DNA of 64,000 nt, taken from Rotaria socialis (Eukaryota; Rotifera; Eurotatoria; Philodinida; Philodinidae). The position numbers and the translations under genes were made by a program. The stretch spans positions 1-64,000 of the forward strand of contig CAJNYU010002202.1 in assembly GCA_905331475.1 (NCBI GenBank). Direction: 5' to 3'. Under the pieces are notes generated by a model. The model saw only the letters and a program-made list of their open reading frames with translations. It did not search any database and was not told the DNA's origin. Each line of letters starts with the position of its first letter. The first letter of the stretch is position 1. Shown here one piece after another: positions 34,684 to 45,700 of this stretch.

Positions 34684-34829
34684 CCCAGTCAGACAAAAAT
34701 AGAGAAAAAACTTGTTTTTATGCGTTAGAATGTGCGCTTTTAACGTTTTTCGAAGCGTTTTCAAGCGGAAAAAAAACGCTAAAATAATGACGTATAAACG
34801 CGTCTTTTGCCGATCTTTGACTGTCTGGG
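34684..34829. mobile_element. MITE with CCCAG ends and TA flanks
   Basis: 146 bp. CCCAGTCAGACAAA pairs with TTTGACTGTCTGGG, and TA lies directly outside both ends. The interior carries self-complementary AACG/CGTT words (AACGTTTTTCGAAGCGTT). Confidence 0.6.
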
Positions 34830-35047
34830 TAGTAGGCCTGTGAAAGTTTGCGAACCGAAAATTGGAACTGGCCATCAAGACTACTTGAAAGGAAACAAGC
34901 AAGTGACACCAGCGCTAGAGAAAAAAATAACCAGTTCATAGAAGTGTGCGCTGTCCTAGGCGTATTTAGTAGTCATTCAATATTTCTTGAAGCCTTCACA
35001 ATTTTTTCGAAAGCTTTACTTTTATTTCTGTTCCTTCAGGAATACAA

Positions 35048-35990
35048 CTAGCTTTCAACAATTTATGCTCCATTACTATCTATGACTTGTGGTCAACGCT
35101 CTGGTAAATAAAGGATCCCGCTTTCATAGAAGTTCTAGGACTTTTGCTCAAAGAAGCTGACGAGATCTATTTTGAGGACGTTCTTGTCGTTGCATTTTTT
35201 CTGATGTAAATGGTTAGCCAGAGAACAGAATCAGTGGTAGTTTGTGGGAGATAAGTCTAGCGAGTAAGTTGAATGAGGAAATATAATACGTTTGAGCTTC
35301 AATAACTTTTCACGCGCCGACTTTGCAATACGAGGTCTGCCCTTGTCATGTAAAAAATAAATCCTATCTTTTGTCCCTTGAGTTTTGCTGTATTTCGGTG
35401 TAATTTTAGCCAGTTGGAATAATTTTCCAATGAATAAACCCTTTTACTCTCCCACAGAAGCTCGTAATAATCTGCTTTGGGTGAATATCATTTTTGGGCG
35501 TTGTTGAACCTGTTTGTTCAACTCCAGCCTCTTTTGCTTGTGTGTGTGCTTGTGGTGAACGTACAACATCCCCTTTTCGTTGCTGATAATAACATTGCGG
35601 TACTATTGGTAGTTGCAGTGAGACGCCATTAATTATGTACAAGCCTCAATCCTGTCTTGAAGCTGAATCGGTGGTCAATCATGTAGTATTCAAACTTCAT
35701 ATTTTCACGCTTTTTCTAATTCGTCCATACGTGTTTCCAATGCAGTATGAGAGCACTCAAGTTACTCTTCTAAACATCATGTAGTCAATCTAGGATTTTC
35801 TTCGATAAACTGTTTTAAGGCACGTGTATCCACCTCGAGTCGTCTTTCGGATTGAGGTCAATAGCCGAATTTGAAGCTATGGCTCTTGAAGAGATTGACA
35901 TAATGTTGCACTACATGGGTGACGAGTGCATTCTTGTTCATCGTGCCGTATATGTTGCTTCTTGCTTTTGTTGCTTTACGATCCAAAACG
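35048..35990 (-). pseudogene. mariner transposase pseudogene
   Basis: Scattered across frames, in the right order: the N-terminal HTH linker (PQSERRLEVDTRALKQF, IEENPRLTT, ECSHTALETRMDELEKA), the middle (STTPKNDIHPKQIITSF, GFIHWKIIPTG), the second catalytic Asp region (LHDKGRPRIAKSAREKLL), the third Asp region (HSTYSLDLSPTNYH), and the C-terminus (LYLPER...PQVIDSNGA). This is the whole length of a Tc1/mariner-type transposase decayed by stops and frameshifts. The second and third catalytic Asp are still readable; the first was not located. No TIRs were found, and a fold-back element lies about 100 bp to the right. Confidence 0.72.
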
Positions 35991-36093
35991 GATTTCATGA
36001 AACAGAAGCACTCGGAGTTCTCTACGAGATATCTTCATATCTATATTATTTTTGCTGTTTGAAAGATGCTCGTACCGTCTTAATATTCTCTTA

Positions 36094-36696
36094 CAATGGA
36101 GGTGTTTGCATTGTAAGTTGGAAAGGCTAGATATTTTTACATCGAAAGAAAGCTCTCACCGCCAAACTAACAAGGTAAACATATTAGATCCTCTTGGCTT
36201 GTCTAGAGGGAGATATTCGATTTTTCAGTGAATTTTCTCGATAGGGCCGACTTTCCCAGCAATTTCATATTTTCGAATCTGGATCTGAAACTTTTTATGC
36301 ATGAAGATCTCAATGAGAGTAGCTGATAGAAAAAAAATCAGAAGTTTTGGAAAACTCTCTTCGAGATATAGATGTCTCAAGCATACAGCTTCTATAGAAA
36401 ATCGACAATATTTTGAGAGATTCATATCTCGAAGAGGGCTTCCAAAACTGCTGATTTTTTTCTAAACACTAGTCTCATTGAGACCTTCATGCATACAAAG
36501 TTTCAGGTTCAATTTCGAAAATATGAAATTGCTGGGAAAGTCGGCTCTATCGAGAAAATTCACTGAAAAATCGAATATCTCCCTCTGGACAAGCCAAGGG
36601 GCGCTAATCTTTTAACCTTGTTAGTTTCGCGATGAGAGCTATCATTTGACCCGAAGATGACTTATCGTTTTACTTATCAATAAAACACCTCCATTG
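36094..36696. mobile_element. Large fold-back element with TTA duplication
   Basis: 603 bp that is almost wholly one hairpin. CAATGGAGGTGTTT at the left matches AAACACCTCCATTG at the right, and arms of nearly 290 bp meet at a loop of about 30 nt near 36385-36415. TTA flanks both sides (36091-36093, 36697-36699), the 3-bp duplication of PIF/Harbinger elements. Long shared inner blocks include GGCTTGTC(T/C)AGAGGGAGAT. No coding capacity. Confidence 0.75.
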
Positions 36697-38079
36697 TTAG
36701 TATGGAAACTTCTAGAGCTTTCTCAACTTTTCCAGGAAATTAAATAAAAAACGCAAAAAATGTCTTGCCAGCGTAATATTTTACACTGATTCTCGGAAAC
36801 ATAACATAGTCTAATGTATTTTACTTACTCCAATAGTTTATAATGCATTTGAGCATTATCGTTATCGAAGTTCTTTTGGTCGTCTTCATAAAAGCAGTTT
36901 CTGGTGGGCGGTGCTGACATTGAATTTGGCGTGAATTGATTAGATGACACGATTGAATTTAGTATTATGATGGGTTTCATGTTTGTCGGCGCTATTGTTG
37001 CAGCTAAATTACGATAGGAATTATGTTATAAAATCACAAGAAAAAGACGAGAGATGATAAAAAAAATCATAAATTTATTTTATATTGATGAATTATTATA
37101 TATATCACGAGAAAAACTCTAATTTATCAGCATTATAATCACGTTTGATTGTTGATAATTAATCTTGAAATATGTGCCATTATGTCCCAATTGTTTATAT
37201 TCCTGAACTAGACATTGGAGCTAGCAATCTTCTATTACTATTGGGCGCACTATATAGTGTTCAGTCGCAATATTCTATCTTCTTCCTCTTGTTTTGCTTC
37301 CCTGTCCTATTTGCTTAAATATAATAAGAAATATATATTCACGTTTTTCATATGTAGAAGAGTCACATTACAATAATTGATTAAAACTAGTAGTGACCGA
37401 TATGACCTGACAAAATGCTCAAGAAACAAACTAATGTCTTCTTGACTTTTGCATTGGTTTCAAATCAAGAAATCCTTTCCAACGAAAAACGGTTTCGTAC
37501 TGCAAGATTTTTTTCAGTGTATGCCAGTGATAAATTGTAATTGAAAATCGTACCAGTAAACTCGATAACGGCGAATAATTCTCCTTAGTGCTTAGAATTT
37601 TACCTCGATTGTAATAATTTTACGCAAACATGTAAAATTAATTTCATTTTTCCATTTCACCATTTTGAATGACTCAAAAGACAACAAAGTCTCTCTCACT
37701 AACTGACTCAAACCAAAAGTCAAGCTCTAGTTGAACCTTGGTTGATTAGGAAAAAGTTTAAAAGCGTAGCACCTTTTGATAAAAAAAATTGTGTACACTC
37801 AAGTAGCTTTAGTTCAGTAGTGAATGTAAAAGTTTCACGATAGGCGATGATTGCATTAGAAGTTACGTCATTTTATTTAGAAAATCTGTTCTGAAATTTT
37901 TGCATGACAGTGACAACTTATTTATAGCATTTTTCTACTAGAAGAATATTTCTTGTTGAAAAGGAGGATCCTTTTTTTACACAAATCCCGGTTTTCTGCA
38001 TCGATGCCTAAATCGTATTCATATTTATAGCTAATGTAACAAGGAAGATAACAGAGGCGATGGAGTGAACTGTAAAAAT

Positions 38080-38360
38080 AAATCGTAGAATACTAAACCC
38101 TAGTACTAGAAAAAAAAGTTTCATAAACCCTAAAAGGGTTTATGTTTTTGTTGGGAAACTCTAAAAGCGTTTATTACCTGAATCGTTTTATGAAAATAAA
38201 GGTATTTGAACATAAATAGGATTTATTGTACCAGAATTTAAGAAGAAAGGTTTATTAATCTACGATGAACGATTCATTATTGTACGATGAAGGTTTTCTT
38301 GTTCTACTTTTCCGTGAAAGGGTTTTTTATTCTAAGGCGAAGGGTTTACTCTTTTACCCT
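38080..38360. repeat. AAACCCTTT-word array
   Basis: TAAACCCTA, AAAGGGTTTAT, AAAGGGTTTTTT, AAGGGTTTACTC and similar words on both strands. Confidence 0.5.
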
Positions 38361-39322
38361 TCCATAAAATAGTTTTTGTGCTAAAATAATTCAAATCAAA
38401 TACGCTATACAGATATATAAAAATGATGCTGGCTTTTACGGTTGATGGCACCAGTCATTATTTTTATGATTTTATAGGTAATCTTACAATTGAAACACAG
38501 AAAAGTGAAAAAAACAGAATAGTTTTAGCCCATTCTATGTTGAAATAGCTTGCTTTCTCACATTAATAGATTTTCTTTCTTCATTTAATAAGATCATTCT
38601 AAAAAACAAATGACAATACGTTCTACGCAGATGAACCCACCACAATGAACGTAAGTGTTTACTTTCAAAATCGTAAGAAATTATTATTATTCTAGATAGC
38701 TCTTTGTTTCTACAGATTTTTTAAAACAATCCAATCAAATACATTCCAGATCCATCATTCCGGTTACTGAGTATTTGAGAACCGACAAAAAAGAAATTGA
38801 CTGCAATGTACCGGAATGCTGCTTTTATTTTCCGTCGATTTCCAGGGTTTTCCTACAGGAACCCACCGTAGTTCTCGACCTGAGTACTTATTCATTTTTA
38901 AATTCATTTGGTATTTTTATTCTTTTAGTTCAATATGAAATCCTCAATCACGATTTAGTATGCTTTTTAACCAAAAAATCGTTATTTTTATTTCGTCCCA
39001 GGTCGAGAGTTCCGACCAATGAATCTCGTTGGATCCGACTGGATCGTATTGGATCATATAATAAAAATAAAGAGAACCGACAGGATCAGGTCGGATTTTT
39101 AACCAGGCTCTACAAGTTATCTGCACTGAAAAAAAAGCTCATTCTGAACCTGATCAAGATTCACAGATTTGCAACGAAAAAGAAACCTTTTTCGGGTTTC
39201 CTAAAAATATGGTTCCATACACAACTATTTTTAATTCACATTCAAATTGGCTTCATAACTGAAATTTCGTCACAGTTACAATGCACTCGATCTGCGCTTC
39301 CACGATTTGAACTGATAAATTT

Positions 39323-39545
39323 ATCCCCTACCTTAACCCCTTAAACTATATCTATCCCCTAACTTAGCCCCTTAACCTTAATCTATCATTTTATCTATAT
39401 CGATTCCGTAACTTAATCCCTAAACTATATCTAGCCGCCTAACTTAGCCCAATGGCCTTAATCTGTCCGCCTAACGAGTTCCTTTAAATTTAATCTATCA
39501 CATTTTCTGTACCTATCTCCGTAGCTTAACACTTGCGTCCTAATC
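39323..39545. repeat. Imperfect minisatellite, CCCCTAACTTA type
   Basis: About six diverged units of roughly 30-48 bp on the theme CCCCTAACTTAGCCCCTTAA...AATCTATC. No internal symmetry. Confidence 0.6.
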
Positions 39546-40429
39546 CAACGCCCAAAATATTCTCGCAACTGTGTTTAACTTCATCACTTAAGCGAATGTA
39601 CTTGGGCTCCTCAGCAGAAAACTTGTATGACTAGTTTTTATTGCTACTAGAAGTTACAGTGCAGTACGTTGTTTTTGATAATCTTAAGTACTTCAACCAT
39701 TTCGGTTTGCCATGACTACTGTTTATTGGAAATATTTTGCTCAATGTGGAATATGATTAGCAGTGAAATAATTAATGATATAAGAAATGAAGTTCGGGTA
39801 AATGCTTTTGCTTTAATGCTCACGTTTTGAAATGAAATTTGAAGAGCATTTTACGAACTCTTTTCACTTTTTGACACCTGAAAAGGTTTCACACGAAAGT
39901 CTACATGATACTAAACTCTTTTAACGCTTCGTTTTTGTGAACAAAACATTTTAAAGCATGGTAAAATACCGCCGAATCTTTCTTTTTCAATGCAAGCAAT
40001 TTGTGCTGAAAGAAATCAATGTTAATAAAAGAATAAATGGCACTCCTAATGCATTTCAATTAATCAGAGAAGACTGCTTTTCGTCGTGAATAAAAGGAAA
40101 ACAGAATAATGCTATTGTATGAAATGCTGGGTGTCATTTAAAGCTGTTCTCGTCGGCAGCGCCTGTCTTTTACTTTGTTGTATTCTTTCTTCAATGAGGC
40201 AGTTAGCGAATTTAGGACGAAGCAATTCCGTATAAAATTGACTAGTGCAGTTTGAGTAATCGAAATTCAGTTCGATTCACTCTTTCGTAGAACTATCGTC
40301 TCTAAAGACTGAATTGAACTCAGAGAGTTTTTGTTTTGTAGCACAAGAAAATAATTACAATTACATGCAGTATTTACAAAAAGTTAAAGCATGTTCGACT
40401 GCTCCTTGGAAAAAAAACATCCGAATTCT

Positions 40430-40565
40430 CAAATGCCGGAAACGAAGGGAACCGACTGGATTCTGATAACAGAATCCTATAGGGTCCGACAATCGGAATC
40501 ATGTCGGATGCAGTCATCAGAATTCATTGGATTGAAACACATCTGATAGAATCCGATTGCCGACT
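40430..40565. repeat. GAATCCGAT-word patch
   Basis: ATCCGA, GGATTC, TCCGAC and TCGGAT recur on both strands. A related patch with GGATCCGACTGGATC lies at about 39025-39105. Confidence 0.4.
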
Positions 40566-40929
40566 TTTCATTTGGGTTTAGTAAAAAAAAATTCAAAATC
40601 GTACGTAAGTATAATTTTTCATTAAACATTTCTTATTTTTATTCTTTTAGTTGAATATCAAATTTAAATTGATGGTGGTTATTATTTTAAAAGAAGTAAT
40701 TTGTTTTATTTGGGTTAATGGTAATAACAAAAGGAAGAGTAAGTATTATTTCAATTAAATTAATAATTTTTGTCTTTCAACATCGGGCGAGCAATTTGAA
40801 CAATCATCAGTATTTTAAAATTTGAATTAAAGTTTTCGTTTTTCTCATTTAGATTTGCTTCAGCCACTCATCAAACTAAACATGAGTCTTGGCTAAAAGT
40901 AAGTTTGTCGAAATCCGTTAGAAGAGTAT

Positions 40930-41115
40930 TTGAAAGTGTTTAGGAAGATACTGAGCCCTTCTATATACCCTTCTAAAAACCCTTTAGAAAGGTTCATGAA
41001 AGGATTTATTGATTTCCGACGCCCTCTAATAAACTCTTTGGAAAGATTTCGGAAGATTTCCCATACGGTTAAAAGGGTTTATTATACGTGTCACTTTAAT
41101 AAACCCTTTAAGTAT
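40930..41115. repeat. AAACCCTTT-word element, second copy
   Basis: Ends in TCACTTTAATAAACCCTTTAA, nearly identical to sequence at about 51460-51483. Inner words are AAACCCTTTAGAAAGG and AAAGGGTTTATT. Confidence 0.5.
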
Positions 41116-42084
41116 TTTTTATTCTATGTTTATTTTGTACACTGTAGGAAATTCAACTTAGGGTTCTTTAGATACAAGCTATACGACACACGGTATGAGG
41201 ATAAAGATGAGACAATATTTTGTTGCTCGTAGATATGTACTAGAAGCGAGGGTTCATATTTACTATTATTGATTAATTTTACAATGATATTCTCATTCAG
41301 TTGTGTGTTCTTAAAATATGATTTCATTACCAAGTTCAAAACAGTACGTCTGACTACTGTCGGTTTTATCAAGTGATTCTTTTTCAGAGTGTTAAACTGG
41401 CAACAATCTATGTACAAGACTAAGTGTCACTGATATTAGCGTGTATCAGAATTGTTTCTATAAGAACAGGGATATTTTTAAAATTATTCATGTAATTAAA
41501 TAGTCAGAAAAAAATCGGATTTAAATTATTATCCGTTTGACTTGATAAATGTGCTCTACCAAAATGTCAAACTACCATTAGGTGTATAATAAATCGTGCA
41601 TAAAAAAGTTGAATACAGATTTGTACCAATATTTCACTTAGCTCATAGATCCTATGTAACATTAGTATTCTGTTGAATCATTTATCTATTTGTCGTAAGC
41701 TATCAGCTCTTAATGACGAATGCTCTTTTAATCATATTAAAAGGAAATATGGCTGCTTTTTCTACGTAATGTTTCAACTTATATGTCTGAAACATACTGA
41801 AATTAATATCTAGAAAGTTTCCCGCAAGTAATTTGATATAGATCAAAGTTCTTCTTTTACTAGTAGAAAAAGCATGCCAATAGGCGAATCCAAAGCATGA
41901 ATCAATCTAATATCTATTGAAGGGGCAACACGTTCTAAGAATATACTTTATGTGTGCAAATAAATTTGTAATAATAATAGCTAAAATATTTAGCGATAAG
42001 TGTCTAGTAATAACGAGAAATTAAAAATAAATCTAGTTAATTCTAGTTTATAAAATTAGTTCTCTCTTCCCAAGAGAATAATCC

Positions 42085-42480
42085 TAATTATCAGGTCTGA
42101 TAAGATTTCAAGTGAATTTTTTAAGACCAGCTAATTTCTGTCGGACTCCGAGTTCCATAATGAAATCTGGATCCTGAGAGTTGAAATGCTACATATCCAA
42201 GTCGCAAAATTTGGTGTAAGATCTTTCGAAATCAGATAGGATCGTACGAAAATGCATCGCCTCTGAAATCTTACATTAAGTCTTACAATGAGATGCTTGA
42301 AAGATCTTACTATCGCATAAGATTTCCTATAATCTTAGAGTCATATCATACGATAAAAGAGGATCTTTCAAGTATCTGATAGTACAAATTGATGTAAGAT
42401 GTTCGCACAACTTTTTGTCGGATCTTACACGATCATATAAAATCAGATGCAGAATCTTATGAAATCTTAATATCTGATTG
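42085..42480. repeat. GATCTTAC-word patch
   Basis: Repeats of TAAGATCTTTC, GATCTTAC, TAAGATTTC and similar on both strands, just downstream of the JmjC gene and possibly within its last intron. Termini are not clear. Confidence 0.4.
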
Positions 42481-42530
42481 TTTATCCTGAGAAATAATAG
42501 CTAAAAAGAAAGCACTGAAAAAGCAAATAC

Positions 42531-43659
42531 CTTTTGATAGATCGGCTTTGATGCTCGTTGACTTTGACATTGTAAACATATCCGTATCGGCGCACTCTAA
42601 AAGCGAACATGATAGTTAGAGAGAGTACTACTAAGAAAAAGGTGTACCTTTCAAAGCAATTGATTTTTCTTCCGTATTTATATCAAGATAAGAATCAATG
42701 TATCGCTGTATGAGTTCTTGTCTAAACATGGTAGAATCAATTGTGTTCATCGAAGAATCATGTGAGATATTGCATTGACATGATGGAGCTACCACACTTG
42801 CATGATAGTCTTGAACCCAACTAGGTAAAGCAAAAGTGATTGACTCGCTCCAACTGGCATCTTCCGTGAAACTCTGTGCTAGTGTACCAGCAGATAAAAC
42901 TACAAACTCGTTTGGATGCTGAAGAATTCGATGATAACGAATACGATGTTTATCTAGTACTGAAGGATCAATGAGTAACTTTCCGTGCTCGAGACAAATG
43001 GAAGAGTTTTTATGATCACTTATTTTCCGTAGAACTTCACGCTGAGAAATTGGAATAATGTACCAATGATGAACACCACCTTCATGGTGATAGTCGATTG
43101 AGAAGAGACCTTGTTTAGTAGAAGTCAATGGAAAAACAGCGCCCGGACCATGTGCTCTTCTCGCGCATGGAACGAATTGGCGCGTCACTTTGCTACCACC
43201 CAGTTTGAGAAGCGATTGCTGAGGTAAACGATGAATATCAAAATATATCCGAGATTGTTTTTGAGAAAAAAAACTTTGATTTGGTAACAGTGAAATGTTG
43301 ACTTGGCGTCGCTCGTCACTGGAACGAGATAAGGAGGACCAAAAATTGCGTTCGTTTGTTGTTGTTGTTGTTGTTGTTGTTGTTGCCTTGTATTGAGTAA
43401 AGTCGTAGTTCTGATCAATTTTTTCGATGGAGTAGATAAGTTCATTTGAACTCATTTTCACAATCTGTTCAGGGATTGGATTTGACATCATGTTTTTTCG
43501 TCGCTTCTTCAAGGCTAATTTACAATCAGCATTCAGTTGAATTTTAATGCCACCGAACTCTTTCAAAAGTTTTTCGTGTTTGTAGATAAAACGAACAAGA
43601 TTCTGAAGTTCATATTCATTGATTTGTAATATTGGAACATCCATTGAGATTGATGACAT
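42531..43659 (-). CDS. KDM4-like JmjN/JmjC protein, catalytic residues lost
   Basis: Exon 1 43659-42648 and exon 2 42596-42531 (in phase, G|AG). The frame can also read through exon 2's donor to a stop near 42452. Residues 8-50 form a JmjN-like segment (VPILQINEYELQNLVRFI, FGGIKIQLN). The JmjC fold is at about 160-290: LFSIDYHHEGGVHHWYIIP, then HPNEFVVLSAGTLAQSF, then ESITFALPSWVQDY. In active KDM4 enzymes the segment before SINY holds His-x-Glu; here it is PLTSTKQG, with Thr at both places. The third iron ligand, His of the GYHAGF motif, is Ala, and the oxoglutarate Lys (PKSWY) is His. A Cys...His pair (SICLEHGK) and a CQC motif at the usual KDM4 zinc positions remain. Nine Thr codons in a row come from a GTT repeat. 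Probably a non-catalytic chromatin or scaffold protein. Confidence 0.72.
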
Positions 43660-43876
43660 GATTATTCTAATACTTTGTAATTAAAAAACTCAGTTCAATA
43701 TAATAATCGTAAAAATGTTTGTACTTTAACGCTACGGCAAAATGCACTCTTGCTATATCCTTATACGGTTCGATAGAGTTCAAATTTTGACATCGTCATG
43801 ATCTTTGTATTCTGAAATTGCTCGTACTAGTACTTAGGTTGATATCAGTTAAGCTTTCAGAGACATAAGGATATTC
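43660..43876. other. Upstream region of the JmjC gene
   Basis: Presumed promoter of the minus-strand gene; no motif identified. Confidence 0.3.
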
Positions 43877-44013
43877 CCCATGTAAAAAAATTTAGGGTAG
43901 AAATCAGATTATAATCGATCAAAAATTCATGAAAAAAATCGATTATAATCGATTTTCAATCATTTTTCAATCGATTTTAATCTGATTTCTACCCTAAATT
44001 TTTTTTACATGGG
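43877..44013. mobile_element. CCCATG-ended MITE, copy 1
   Basis: 137 bp. CCCATGTAAAAAAATTTAGG and the matching right end CCTAAATTTTTTTTACATGGG enclose AATCGATTATAATCGATT words. Same family as 52218-52593. Confidence 0.7.
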
Positions 44014-44250
44014 TCACAACTATAAAGACTCATTGAAATGACTGAAATAAATCATTGATAACAAATCAATTTCGAGAGACACCGTAGGTTTATTAAACAC
44101 TGTGCCTCATGCACATACAAATCTATTGAACTTTCTTAATCAAAATAAATGGTACACGTCATCCTCTATTTCAATGAATACCACAGTACATAAAAAATTT
44201 AACAAATCAAAAATCTTCACTTCATGCCTTTTAAGGAAGATTGACAATCT

Positions 44251-44828
44251 TGTATTCATTTTTATATTCTCTTCCTACTTTATTAATATTTATTTATTCA
44301 ATTTAATGTGACCCTTCGTTGTAGTTTACAACTTCATCAGACATGATTCTATGAACTATTTTTACAATTTTAAATTATAATTTAAGATCATACAGTTTTT
44401 AATATTTACATTGTGTAAGAGATAAAACAGATGTAAAAGGTGTGGCAATCTGACTGGCTCATTTACTTTTTTCTTTCTTCTTTTGATATGCCTTACATTT
44501 TGTTTAATACTGATACGGAAAGGAATCATCAATGCAGAACAACACTACTACTGTCTTGTCCCATATCACTATTAAATAAAATGTAAGGAATATCAAAAGA
44601 AGAAAGAAAAAAGTAAACGAACTAGTTTAATTGCCACACCTTTTACATTTGTTTTATCTCTCACACAATGTAAATATTTGAAACTGTATGATCTTAAATT
44701 GCAATTTAAAATTGTAAAAATTGTACATAGAATCATGTCTAATGAAGTTGTAAACTACAACGAAGCGTCACATTAAATTGAATAAATAAATATTAATAAA
44801 GTAGGAAGAGAATATAAAAATGAATACA
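44251..44828. repeat. Long hairpin, about 255-bp arms
   Basis: TTGTATTCATTTTTATATTC at the left is mirrored by GAATATAAAAATGAATACAA at the right. The arms run 44251-44507 and 44566-44828 with few differences, around a 58-nt loop. No duplication of the target was identified and there are no convincing open frames. Confidence 0.75.
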
Positions 44829-44974
44829 AAAGAGGTCTTCACTGTGCTAATACATGAAAGATAAATATTTTTATGGTTTCGCCACCAAAAGCAGTCATCT
44901 TACTCCGGAATCAGTTTGAACGATTTCTGGAATTGCACGGAATTCCGTCAAATTCCTTCATTACAACTTCAGCT

Positions 44975-45046
44975 GCTATGGCCGAATGGTTAAGATGTTT
45001 GACACATATCTATAAGATATATGTTCAAACCTCAGTTCCATCAGTC
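44975..45046 (+). other. tRNA-Leu/Ser-like remnant
   Basis: ATGGCCGAATGGTTAAGATG is an excellent A box of the Leu/Ser tRNA type. The B box position has TGTTCAAACCTC, which is degenerate, and no acceptor stem pairs. Downstream to about 45330 is unusually GC-rich, so this could be the head of a SINE. Confidence 0.35.
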
Positions 45047-45423
45047 ATAGGATGACTCAGGACAAGTCACTAATGGCTAATTTTGCCTCCGTTCACCCAT
45101 CCGATAGCAAACTGGCTACGTTATTGATATACATTATAGCTTCAGTGGCTAGTATGTGGTTAGTCAGTCTGTACGGGCAGCTTAAGTGATTAAGCGAGAG
45201 GAGCGCTGAGTCAGGCCGGCCTTCTGTTCAAAGCTACATTTAGCAATAGATGTAGGAAAAAATCGAGCCTAGCGAAACTGCTCTTTGACAGCACCCCACA
45301 CTACAAGCTAGCCGAAAGACCGGGTATCTTCTTTTTCTAATTACATCGTCTATTACTATTCTATCTTCTCTCACACACATACTGATGCACTCTAAACATA
45401 ATTCGCTTATTATTCAACCTGTA

Positions 45424-45547
45424 CCCAGGATAAGAACCTTTGAAGTTTCGTACAGTTTTACAGAACCTACACCGGTTCGGATCTTTATCTGCTAAGCCTT
45501 TTTAGGTTCTGAAAATCGATACAAACCCCAAAGGTTCTTATCCTGGG
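45424..45547. mobile_element. MITE with CCCAGG ends and TA flanks
   Basis: 124 bp. CCCAGGATAAGAACCTTTG pairs with CAAAGGTTCTTATCCTGGG (19-bp TIR), and TA lies outside both ends. The interior repeats AGAACC/GGTTCT words. Confidence 0.75.
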
Positions 45548-45700
45548 TAGATGTTTAGTAAAAAAAAACGATTTTTTTTAGACTGCGATCCGATTCCGGT
45601 TTGGAACTCTGGAATCGCACAGAATTCCAGGAATCAGATGGAATTGGTTCCATGCACGGAGCTGGTTCCGGAATGTTCAACATTGCGGAACAGGATGCAT

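Larger units (their letters stand above)
36700..42450. other. Gene-poor repeat region
   Basis: Nearly 6 kb with no recognised gene. It holds the AAACCC arrays, the minisatellite and the GATCCGAC-word patches listed separately. The 189-codon frame at 38775-39344 overlaps these repeats and shows no domain. Confidence 0.5.
44893..45700. repeat. GGAATTCC-word patches (two)
   Basis: Patches at 44893-44965 and 45577-45690 share CTGGAAT(T/C)GCAC(G/A)GAATTCC and other GGAATT words. Between them lie a tRNA-like stretch and a CCCAGG MITE. Confidence 0.4.

Noticed and set aside
35852-36130. A 92-codon plus-strand frame
   Set aside because: Antisense shadow of the mariner pseudogene; the minus strand carries the recognisable motifs.
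38775-39344. A 189-codon plus-strand open frame
   Set aside because: Overlaps GATCCGAC-word repeats, no domain, low-complexity hydrophobic stretches; not protein-like.
39323-39545. Telomeric repeat (CCCTAA-like)
   Set aside because: Units are long and irregular and do not match the bdelloid TGTGGG repeat or canonical TTAGGG arrays.
43185-43445. An 86-codon poly-Gln frame on the minus strand
   Set aside because: Alternative frame of the GTT microsatellite within the JmjC gene; the poly-Thr frame carries the domain.
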